5,892 nt of DNA, from assembly GCA_020426065.1 (NCBI GenBank), contig JAGQQT010000263.1:1-5892 (forward strand), read 5' to 3'. The position numbers and the translations under genes were made by a program. This DNA comes from Planctomycetaceae bacterium (lineage in GTDB: Bacteria; Planctomycetota; Planctomycetia; Planctomycetales; Planctomycetaceae). Shown here one piece after another: positions 1-5,892 of this stretch. Numbering within the stretch: position 1 is the first letter of the stretch; every line of letters begins with the position of its first letter. The notes under the pieces were generated by a model, which saw only the letters and a list, made by a program, of their open reading frames with translations, did not search any database and was not told where the DNA came from.

Positions 1-2850
1 ACCAGTAATCCCTGGGGAGTCGATTTCAACGATCACGGCCAGGCATTCATCACGGCCTGTGTCATTCCCCATCTGTATCACATCATCGATGGAGCCCGCT
101 ATCAGCGGCAAGGTGGTCAGCATTTCAATCCTTACACTTACCGGGATATTGTGACCATCGCTGATCACCTGCATTATCTCGGCGCGACTCCGCACGGCGG
201 AAACAGTAAATCCAATGCTGCGGGGGGAGGACACGCCCACGCTGGCGCCATGATTTATCTGGGGGACAAATGGCCGGAAGAGTATCGCAATCAGATCTTC
301 ATGAACAACATTCATGGCCAGCGACTGAATATGGATATCCTCAAGCCAGAGGGCTCTGGATATGTTGGCAGCCATGGTCCTGATTTCCTGCTGACTGGCG
401 ACAAGGCCTCCCAGATTCTGAATATCCGCTACGGCCCCGATGGCAATGCGTGGATCATTGACTGGTACGATATGCAGGCTTGCCATCGAGGAGAAGCCGA
501 AATCCACGATCGCACAAACGGGCGAATCTACAAAGTGAGTTACGGAAAGTCAGAAACATCCTCGCCGAGTCAGCCACTGGCTTCTCTGAGCGATCTCGAT
601 CTGGCAAAACTCGTTCTGCACAAAAACGACTGGTATGTTCGCCATGCTCGCCGCAACCTGCAGGAGCGGGCTGCCGCTGGTTCAATTGATCCGTCAGCCA
701 CATCCTTCCTGAGGGAAGTGCTGGCCAGCAACGCCGACGAAACCCGTCGGCTCCGGGCAGCCTGGGCGTTGCATGTGATCGAGGCATTGTCGAACGAAAA
801 CATCAATGTAATGCTCGGTGATGCCAGTCCGTATGTTCGAGGCTGGGCCGTTCAACTTGTTATGGAGCAACCAGCTCATGATGACTTGCCGCTCAGCCGT
901 TTTGTCGAGATGGCCAGGTCAGATGAGTCTCCTGTCGTCCGACTTTACCTGGCCTCTGCCGCTCAGAAACTTCCGTTGGATCAGCGGTGGGATTTGCTCA
1001 CCGGACTGACCAGTCATGCCGAAGACGAAACCGATCACAATCTGCCCCTGATGTACTGGTACGCAGCCGAACCACTGGCCGATGAAGACACCGGCCGGGC
1101 CCTCGCACTCGCGATGTCCGCAGGAGAACACATTCCGTTACTGCGGGAGTTCATGCTACGGCGAATTGGCAGCGGCGGGGCGGAATCTGCACTGGCAGCT
1201 CTAGTTGAGGGGCTGGGCAATGCCAAGTCGCCAGCGCTCCAGTTGACGTTCCTCAATGCAATTCGCGTGGCGCTGGCCGGGCAGCGACAGGTGAAGGCAC
1301 CTGCTGGTTGGGAGAAGGTCTCTTCGTCCCTGCTGAAAAGCGATGACCTCGAAGTGCGCCTGCAGGCGACCGCCCTGGGTGTGACCTTTGGCGATGTGAA
1401 TGCGTTTGCGGCGATGAGATCGCAGCTGGAATCTGCTTCCGGGGATGTTGAATCGAGTCTTGTGGCAGTGAGCTCACTGCTGGATGCCGGGGATCCGGGA
1501 CTTGTCCCCACGCTCATTTCTCTGCTGACAGCACACGATCCACTGAAGGAAGCAGCGATTCGCGGACTCGCACAGTACAACGATCCAACCATCGCCCCCT
1601 CGCTGTTATCGGCCTATGTCGATCTCAAGCCAGATCAGCGACGCATGGCTTTGGGGACGCTGTGTGCGCGTGCCACGTCCGGCGTTGCGCTGCTGAAGGC
1701 AATTGAAGTCAAACAGATTCCGGGAGCTGATTTGACAGCCGACCTGGTGCGACAACTTCAGTTTCTCAAAAACGAAGAAGTCGACAAGTTACTGCAGGAC
1801 GTCTGGGGAACAGCCCGGGAATCTGCAGCTGACAAGCTCCAGCTGATTGCCGACATGAAGGCACTTGTTGAATCCGGAGATCATCCACCAGCGGATCAGG
1901 AACTGGGCCGGGCCATTTTCGCCAAGACCTGCCGGAAGTGCCATGTGCTGTACGGTGATGGCCAGAAAGTGGGGCCGGATCTCACTGGATCAAATCGGGC
2001 CAACATCGATTATCTGCTCAGTAATATCGTCGATCCCAGTGCCGTGATGGCCAATGAATACCGCCCGACGATCATTGTCACATCGGATGGTCGAGTTGTG
2101 AACGGGCTTGTCAAAGCCGAAGATCGTAACAGTGTGACTCTGCTGACTTCGGATGCCCAGGTGGTGATTCCCAAAGATGAAATCGAAGAGCGAGCAGTCA
2201 GCGAAAAGTCCATGATGCCTGATGATCAGCTCAAGCAGTTCAGCCCTCATGAAGTGCGTTCACTGATCGCCTACCTGCAGGGAAAAACGCAGACGCCGAT
2301 CCTCGCGACTCCCGAGAATGCCTCAACCATCTTCAACGGACAGGACCTTTCCGGCTGGAATGGCACTGAAGGTCTCTGGTCTGTTGAAAACGGGGAGATT
2401 GTTGGACGTACGGATGGCCTGAAACGGAATGAATGGCTCGTCAGCGATCTGTCCGCAGAAGATTTTCATCTCACACTGGAAGTCAAGCTTGTCGAGAACG
2501 CCGGCAACAGTGGCATTCAGTTCCGCAGTCACTCCGAAAACGGTGAAGTCAGCGGATATCAGGCCGATATTGGAGCGGGCTGGTGGGGCAAACTTTACGA
2601 AGAACATGGTCGGGCGTTGCTGTGGGACAAGTCCGGAGAAGAACATGTCCGTCCCGGCGACTGGAATACTTATGAAGTGATTGCCCGCGAACACCACCTC
2701 ATTACAAAGATCAATGGACAAACCTGCGTGGATCTTGAGGATCCTAATGGAGCCCATCGAGGGATCATTGCCCTGCAACTGCATAGTGGCGGCAAAACAG
2801 AAGTCCGTTTCCGGAATATCAGGCTGGAGGTACTGCCTGAAGCAGAGTGA
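1..2850 (+). CDS. PVC-type membrane-bound dehydrogenase / HEAT repeat / cytochrome c / DUF1080 fusion protein (5' truncated)
   Basis: The reading frame is open from base 1, so the true start lies outside the window; the GTG at 151 is internal. 949 residues are visible. Residues ~1-180 match the C-terminal part of the planctomycete membrane-bound dehydrogenase beta-propeller (NPWGVDFNDHGQAF, GGGHAHAGAMIYLGDKWP, DGNAWIIDWYDMQACHR). Residues ~195-620 are alpha-helical HEAT-like repeats opening with the family hallmark LHKNDWYVRHARR. Residues ~635-760 form a c-type cytochrome of the planctomycete haem-binding class: CRKCH at 644-648 attaches the haem, and SMMP (Met 738/739) is the likely distal ligand. 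Residues ~774-945 are a DUF1080/3-keto-disaccharide hydrolase domain (IFNGQDLSGWNG, NSGIQFRS, GYQADIGAGWWGKLYEE). From the family I infer an exported protein that oxidises a sugar, passes electrons to haem and cleaves a 3-keto glycoside; the substrate is unknown. A signal peptide cannot be checked. The gene ends in TGA at 2848-2850, followed by a hairpin. Confidence 0.
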   Translation, partial: TSNPWGVDFNDHGQAFITACVIPHLYHIIDGARYQRQGGQHFNPYTYRDIVTIADHLHYLGATPHGGNSKSNAAGGGHAHAGAMIYLGDKWPEEYRNQIFMNNIHGQRLNMDILKPEGSGYVGSHGPDFLLTGDKASQILNIRYGPDGNAWIIDWYDMQACHRGEAEIHDRTNGRIYKVSYGKSETSSPSQPLASLSDLDLAKLVLHKNDWYVRHARRNLQERAAAGSIDPSATSFLREVLASNADETRRLRAAWALHVIEALSNENINVMLGDASPYVRGWAVQLVMEQPAHDDLPLSRFVEMARSDESPVVRLYLASAAQKLPLDQRWDLLTGLTSHAEDETDHNLPLMYWYAAEPLADEDTGRALALAMSAGEHIPLLREFMLRRIGSGGAESALAALVEGLGNAKSPALQLTFLNAIRVALAGQRQVKAPAGWEKVSSSLLKSDDLEVRLQATALGVTFGDVNAFAAMRSQLESASGDVESSLVAVSSLLDAGDPGLVPTLISLLTAHDPLKEAAIRGLAQYNDPTIAPSLLSAYVDLKPDQRRMALGTLCARATSGVALLKAIEVKQIPGADLTADLVRQLQFLKNEEVDKLLQDVWGTARESAADKLQLIADMKALVESGDHPPADQELGRAIFAKTCRKCHVLYGDGQKVGPDLTGSNRANIDYLLSNIVDPSAVMANEYRPTIIVTSDGRVVNGLVKAEDRNSVTLLTSDAQVVIPKDEIEERAVSEKSMMPDDQLKQFSPHEVRSLIAYLQGKTQTPILATPENASTIFNGQDLSGWNGTEGLWSVENGEIVGRTDGLKRNEWLVSDLSAEDFHLTLEVKLVENAGNSGIQFRSHSENGEVSGYQADIGAGWWGKLYEEHGRALLWDKSGEEHVRPGDWNTYEVIAREHHLITKINGQTCVDLEDPNGAHRGIIALQLHSGGKTEVRFRNIRLEVLPEAE

Positions 2851-2896
2851 ACAGCGCGGAGTGAATCTGTTTATCGTTAAAAATTCGCAGAAGAAG

Positions 2897-2916
2897 ATGC
2901 CTCATGGATGAGGCAT
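2897..2916. terminator. Hairpin, probable bidirectional terminator between convergent genes
   Basis: ATGCCTCAT and ATGAGGCAT form perfect 9-bp arms around GG; as RNA this would fold as an 8-bp stem with a TGGA loop. It begins 47 bases after the stop codon of the cytochrome fusion gene. On the plus strand it is followed by TTTCATTAT, a weak T-rich tract. On the minus strand it is followed by CTTCTTCTG and then, a little further on, a run of five T. The site lies between the ends of two converging genes, so it could stop transcription from either side. The pairing is seen directly; the terminator role is inferred, and neither side has a strong immediate U-tract. Confidence 0.
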
Positions 2917-2944
2917 TTCATTATGCGTCAAAGAATTTGTCCTG

Positions 2945-2973
2945 TGCATAAGAGATTCAATCTCTGATACGCA
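2945..2973. other. Imperfect hairpin in the convergent spacer
   Basis: AGAGAT and ATCTCT pair across a TCA loop (2951-2965). The pairing can continue outward with TA/TA and TGC/GCA if a two-base bulge and one A-C mismatch are allowed. It could be a second, weaker terminator for the minus-strand operon that ends at 3144. No T-tract follows on either strand, so the function is doubtful. The rest of the 293-base spacer (2851-3143) contains no gene, RNA gene or mobile element that I can recognise. Confidence 0.
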
Positions 2974-3143
2974 ATTCCTAAGCGACGAAGCCGTTAAAGC
3001 AGTCACCAGGTTCTCCGTCAGCCCAGGCTTCGATCCGGGTTCATCTGCCGAAACAACCGATAGGAACTGTCACAGGCGCAGAATCGTTCTCAATGGAGCA
3101 GGGCCGCATAGAGGGAATACTCGACTGAGGGAAAAACGATCAA

Positions 3144-3974
3144 TCAGGGCTTAAGTTTTAATTGCATGAAGTCGGACACCTGTGATTTGATGGCTGTTTC
3201 TGTGGGAAGTCGTTCCATCGAACTGGCTCCGTAGAAGCCATGAATCTGACAGCGGTCCAGGATGTACTGGGCATCATGGGGCAGGGCGATTGGCCCTCCG
3301 TGGCAGAGCACCAGCACATCAGAACGAACCGACCGACCTGCCTGGGCAATCGCATTCACGCGGTCCACGCAGTCGTCCAGGGTAAGTGCAGATTCTGCTC
3401 CTATTGCTCCTCCGGTTGTCAGTCCCATGTGAGCGACGAGGATATCGGCACCGGCTTTCGTCATCTCCCTGGCTTGTTCTTCATCAAACACGTAAGGAGT
3501 CGTGAGCAGTCCCAGCGAATGAGCAGCGGCAATGCACTCAATCTCCAGTCCGTATCCCATTCCCGTCTCTTCCAGATTGACTCGGAACATGCCATCAATG
3601 AGCCCCACTGTCGGGAAGTTTTGAATTCCTGAGAATCCCAGTGCGATCAGTTCCTGAAGAAAGTGATCGCGCAGCATGAACGGATCCACGCCACACACGC
3701 CTGCAATCACTGGTGTTCGATGCACGGTTGTCAAAACTTCGCGAGCCATTTCTTTGACGATCTCGTTCGCATTCCCAAAGGGGAGCAATCCCGATAACGA
3801 ACCGCGTCCTGCCATGCGGTAACGCCCGGAGTTATAGATGACGATCAGGTCGATACCCCCCGCCTCTTCGCACTTGGCGCTGAGACCGGTTCCGGCTCCT
3901 CCACCAACAATTGGCAGTTGCTGCGATACTTTTTCACGCAATCGAGCCAGAATTGATTCTCGTGAATGACGCAT
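3144..3974 (-). CDS. TIM-barrel protein, phosphoenolpyruvate hydrolase-like family (Tm-1 C-terminal half homologue)
   Basis: The 276-residue product is full length for the PEP-hydrolase-like/TIM-barrel signal-transduction family (PF09370). Family motifs run from end to end: [20 protein letters not shown] near residue 22, [19 protein letters not shown], then [61 protein letters not shown] and finally [14 protein letters not shown]. The glycine-rich loops after predicted beta-strands fit a TIM barrel with the phosphate- and substrate-binding sites at the strand ends. No signal peptide or membrane segment is seen, so it should be cytoplasmic. The ATG has a good GGAG ribosome-binding site 7 bases upstream. 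It is the second gene of a two-gene operon with the Tm-1-like gene. The same domain is fused to the Tm-1-like domain in plant Tm-1. The PEP-hydrolase name comes from the family; the actual reaction in this organism is not shown by the sequence. Confidence 0.
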   Translation of the reverse strand: MRHSRESILARLREKVSQQLPIVGGGAGTGLSAKCEEAGGIDLIVIYNSGRYRMAGRGSLSGLLPFGNANEIVKEMAREVLTTVHRTPVIAGVCGVDPFMLRDHFLQELIALGFSGIQNFPTVGLIDGMFRVNLEETGMGYGLEIECIAAAHSLGLLTTPYVFDEEQAREMTKAGADILVAHMGLTTGGAIGAESALTLDDCVDRVNAIAQAGRSVRSDVLVLCHGGPIALPHDAQYILDRCQIHGFYGASSMERLPTETAIKSQVSDFMQLKLKP

Positions 3975-3981
3975 GAGTCTT

Positions 3982-3985
3982 CTCC
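3982..3985 (-). promoter_or_regulatory. Ribosome binding site of the TIM-barrel gene
   Basis: On the minus strand GGAG (within TGGAGAAG) lies 7 bases before the ATG at 3974. It sits inside the 33-base gap after the stop codon of the upstream Tm-1-like gene. The gap is too short for an obvious separate promoter, which supports co-transcription with independent translation initiation. Confidence 0.
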
Positions 3986-4007
3986 ATCATGAGGTCGATC
4001 GATGTTT

Positions 4008-5216
4008 TCAGTGAGTTGTGAGCAGTGCCCGGAAATGCTCCAGCAATGCTGCGGAGAATTCGGGAGCGTTGATGTCAAAGGGATAGCGAATGAGCTGCCG
4101 ATCCGGCGTGACATGCAGACGACGCTCCAGTTCATCGAACAATGCTGCGTCAGCCTCCGGATCGTAAAACGGTTGCCCTGGAACATCAATTAACGAAACG
4201 CCTCGTTCAGGAATGAGCAATCGCAACGGGGCTAGCGATTGATTCAGTTTTTCCGCAATGAAGGCTGCCGCCTTTCGATTCTCTTCCACCGTAGTCCGCA
4301 TGAGCGTTACCTGGGCATTATGCACATGCAGTTTCCGCTCGCGGAACTGGGGCGGGACAGAATCGAGCCCTCCAAAGTTCACCATATCCAGTGCCCCCAG
4401 ACTTAATACCAGTGGAATCCTGGCGACCAGGAGTTTCTCAAATCGATGAGGTCCGCAGGGAAAGACTCCTCCCACAACCTCGTCTGCAACCTCGGTGGCT
4501 GTAATGTCGAGGACACCGGAGATCAAACCGGATGCCACCAGTTGCTCCATTGCACGGCCGCCAGTCCCGGTGGCATGAAACACGAGACAGTCATACCCAT
4601 CTTCTTCGAGTTCAGCCCGCACACGATCCACGCAGGGAGTTGTTACTCCAAACATCGTCATTCCGATTGCCTTGCGGGAAGAACGAGCTCGCACGGGCTG
4701 ATTCACCATTCCAGCCATCGCATGAGCGGCATTTCTGAGAATCACTTCGGAAACCACATTCAGCCCGGCAACGTCAACCACCGAATACATCATCGTGATA
4801 TCATTGCAGTCGACATACGGTGCCACATTGCCACTCGCAACGGTGGAAACCATCAGCTTCGGCAGACCGATCGGCAAGGCTCTCATCGCCGCAGTGATCA
4901 GCGAAGTCCCGCCACTCCCACCAAGCCCAAGTACACCAGAAATGCGACCTGCTGCCACTTCCTGCAGGAGAAACTCTCGGAGTGCTACCGACATCTGTTG
5001 AATGGCGGTCCCTCGATCACTCGAAATCGCTGCGGAATGATCTCCCACAGAAGACCAGACCTGATCCCGACTGACCATGGGAGCGACTGCGGGGGACTGC
5101 AACGTGCCAACATCAACCGTCACTACGTGGACACCAGCCTGGGCAAGCACAGCCCGGACATAATCCAGCTCCGCTCCTTTGGTATCCATTGTTGCAACTG
5201 CGTAGACGCTGGCCAT
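4008..5216 (-). CDS. Tm-1-like ATP-binding protein (UPF0261 family)
   Basis: With the start at 5216 the product has 402 residues, the usual size of UPF0261/Tm-1-like proteins (PF06792). It opens with the typical MASVYAVATMDTKGAELDYV. Other family signatures are GVLGLGGSGGTSLI near residue 95 (a glycine-rich nucleotide-binding loop), STVASGNVAPYVDCNDITMM, YSVVDVAGLNVVSEVILRNA, MFGVTTPCVDRVRAELE, LVFHATGTGGRAMEQLV, GVLDITATEVADEVVGG and, near the end, GVSLIDVPGQPFYDPEAD. The protein should consist of two Rossmann-like lobes, be soluble and bind ATP, as known for the N-terminal half of tomato Tm-1. Its bacterial function is unknown. The frame stays open to an ATG at 5360, but the 48-residue extension does not resemble the family and has no ribosome-binding site, whereas 5216 has GGGGA 7 bases upstream. 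It is the first gene of a two-gene operon with the TIM-barrel gene. Confidence 0.
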   Translation of the reverse strand: MASVYAVATMDTKGAELDYVRAVLAQAGVHVVTVDVGTLQSPAVAPMVSRDQVWSSVGDHSAAISSDRGTAIQQMSVALREFLLQEVAAGRISGVLGLGGSGGTSLITAAMRALPIGLPKLMVSTVASGNVAPYVDCNDITMMYSVVDVAGLNVVSEVILRNAAHAMAGMVNQPVRARSSRKAIGMTMFGVTTPCVDRVRAELEEDGYDCLVFHATGTGGRAMEQLVASGLISGVLDITATEVADEVVGGVFPCGPHRFEKLLVARIPLVLSLGALDMVNFGGLDSVPPQFRERKLHVHNAQVTLMRTTVEENRKAAAFIAEKLNQSLAPLRLLIPERGVSLIDVPGQPFYDPEADAALFDELERRLHVTPDRQLIRYPFDINAPEFSAALLEHFRALLTTH

Positions 5217-5223
5217 GACACTT

Positions 5224-5228
5224 TCCCC
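5224..5228 (-). promoter_or_regulatory. Ribosome binding site deciding the start of the Tm-1-like gene
   Basis: On the minus strand GGGGA (in CCGGGGAAAGTGTC) lies 7 bases before the ATG at 5216. It is a moderate Shine-Dalgarno match. The in-frame upstream ATGs at 5264 and 5360 have no purine-rich site at a suitable distance, so this start is preferred, in agreement with where family homology begins. Confidence 0.
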
Positions 5229-5364
5229 GGACTGTCTGCTCGTAAATTCTACCTGAAAAGCCATGCTGGTGAACGGACAGTCAAATTGCAACAGAGCCGA
5301 AGCAGACCATCGTTGGTGGCAATCAATACTCAGCAGCACTGAATTGGAAGATTTCAGCATCTTT

Positions 5365-5389
5365 GGTATTGTCAGATTGTGACAATACC
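5365..5389. promoter_or_regulatory. Perfect inverted repeat, probable operator in the divergent promoter region
   Basis: Two perfect 10-bp arms, GGTATTGTCA and TGACAATACC, flank the five bases GATTG. The site lies 148 bases upstream of the chosen Tm-1-like start and 93 bases upstream of the PF07090-like gene, so it could control either or both. The inner TTGTCA...TGACAA core resembles operators of dimeric helix-turn-helix repressors such as some GntR-family members, but that is a resemblance only. No regulator gene is in the window. As it is followed by no T-tract and lies between two gene starts, it is unlikely to be a terminator. I found no convincing -35/-10 pair in the 266-base spacer (5217-5482) on either strand, and nothing else recognisable in it. 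Confidence 0.
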
Positions 5390-5482
5390 GTCGCTGGAAT
5401 CATTGGACTATGCAGTAAACCTGACTTTTCAAATGCCATATTTCTCGGGACTGATTTTACGGAAAGACCTCACTCAGGAATC

Positions 5483-5892
5483 ATGAATCGACCAATCCTG
5501 TATCTTGGTGACACATCACTTTCGACGGCGGCCTGTTATCTGGCAGGTTGCATGGCAGATGCCGGTTTAGAGTTCGACTATCTGCCAAGTCATGAACGAC
5601 TCACGCTGAAGGATCTGGAATCGCCCCATTCCCTGTTGATCATCAGCGATTATCCCGCCGCTCACATTTCTCCTGATTTGCAGGAAATCATTGTCCAGCA
5701 GGTGGATGCAGGCATGGGATTGCTGATGATTGGTGGCTGGGAGTCCTTTCAGGGGTCTGATGGGAAGTGGGCCGAAACGCCCCTTGCCAGGATTCTGCCG
5801 GTCACAATCAGTCCGAAAGATGATCGTCAGAACTGTGACCAGCCGGTCTTTGTCCGCCCACAAGATTCCAGCAAAGCGGCCAGCCATCCCAT
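5483..5892 (+). CDS. PF07090-type glutamine amidotransferase-like protein (3' truncated)
   Basis: An open frame runs from the ATG at 5483 to the window edge without a stop, giving 136 visible residues. The start MNRPILYLGDTSLSTAACYL is preceded by AGGA at 5476-5479, a short 3-base spacing. The visible pattern is that of a class-I glutamine-amidotransferase-like alpha/beta fold: an N-terminal strand ILYLGD, a middle strand LLIISDYPAA, then GMGLLMIGGWESFQGSDGKW, where the nucleophile elbow normally sits, followed by TPLARILPV. This resembles the PF07090 family, in which a GGW-type loop stands in place of the catalytic cysteine motif. It is therefore probably not a true glutaminase and may bind a ligand. 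No signal peptide is seen. It is divergent from the Tm-1-like operon across a 266-base spacer that holds the palindrome. The family assignment rests on motif recognition and is less certain than for the other genes. Confidence 0.
   Translation, partial: MNRPILYLGDTSLSTAACYLAGCMADAGLEFDYLPSHERLTLKDLESPHSLLIISDYPAAHISPDLQEIIVQQVDAGMGLLMIGGWESFQGSDGKWAETPLARILPVTISPKDDRQNCDQPVFVRPQDSSKAASHP

Noticed and set aside
151..153. GTG at 151 as the start of the first gene
   Set aside because: The frame is open and matches the dehydrogenase family from base 1, so the gene begins before the window.
1035..1592. Open frame of 185 codons on the minus strand
   Set aside because: It is antisense to the HEAT-repeat region of the cytochrome fusion gene, with a low-complexity Ser/Ala/Arg composition typical of shadow frames.
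3008..3040. tRNA-like T-arm, with GGCTTCGATCC resembling GGTTCGAATCC
   Set aside because: No acceptor stem, anticodon arm or proper T-stem pairing can be built around it. CGAAGCC at 2986 and GGCTTCG at 3026 form only 7-bp arms 33 bases apart.
5230..5282. Inverted repeat GACTGTC / GACAGTC upstream of the Tm-1-like start
   Set aside because: The arms are only 7 bp and 39 bases apart, and one of them overlaps the region just before the ribosome-binding site. This is within chance expectation.
4446..5342. Long open frame of 298 codons on the plus strand
   Set aside because: It is antisense to the Tm-1-like gene, whose protein matches its family over its whole length. The plus-strand translation is rich in His, Ser, Arg and Cys with no recognisable domain.
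5217..5360. N-terminal extension of the Tm-1-like protein from an ATG at 5360
   Set aside because: The 48 extra residues do not resemble the family, and there is no ribosome-binding site before 5360 or 5264. The chosen start at 5216 fits both homology and a GGGGA site.

Overview
The window looks like chromosomal DNA of a planctomycete (Planctomycetota, PVC group). The main evidence is the first gene: a huge protein joining a sugar-dehydrogenase-like propeller end, HEAT-type repeats, a c-type haem domain and a DUF1080/3-keto-disaccharide hydrolase domain. This architecture is characteristic of Planctomycetota and some Verrucomicrobiota. Base composition is moderate and similar across the genes. 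I see no mobile elements, CRISPR arrays, rRNA or tRNA. Genus-level placement cannot be made from this sequence.

Layout. (1) Positions 1-2850, plus strand: the 3' part (949 residues) of the membrane-bound-dehydrogenase/cytochrome c/DUF1080 fusion. Its start lies before the window. (2) Positions 2851-3143: a gene-free convergent spacer with a clear 9-bp-arm hairpin just after gene 1 and a second, imperfect hairpin. (3) Positions 5216-3144, minus strand: a compact two-gene operon. A Tm-1-like/UPF0261 ATP-binding protein is transcribed first. After 33 bases comes a TIM-barrel protein of the phosphoenolpyruvate-hydrolase-like family. (4) Positions 5217-5482: a divergent promoter region with a perfect 10-bp-arm inverted repeat (5365-5389), a probable operator. 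(5) Position 5483 to the window end, plus strand: the 5' part of a PF07090-type glutamine-amidotransferase-like gene, cut by the window edge.

How they fit together. The minus-strand pair is the most notable item. The two adjacent bacterial proteins correspond, in order, to the two halves of the plant Tm-1 protein, the tomato mosaic virus resistance factor. The bacterial operon therefore looks like the unfused form of that protein and suggests the two products act together. The first gene probably belongs to extracytoplasmic oxidation and cleavage of sugars through 3-keto intermediates and is unrelated in transcription to the pair. The divergent PF07090 gene may share regulation with the pair through the palindrome. 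The biochemical role of the Tm-1-like pair in bacteria cannot be read from the sequence.
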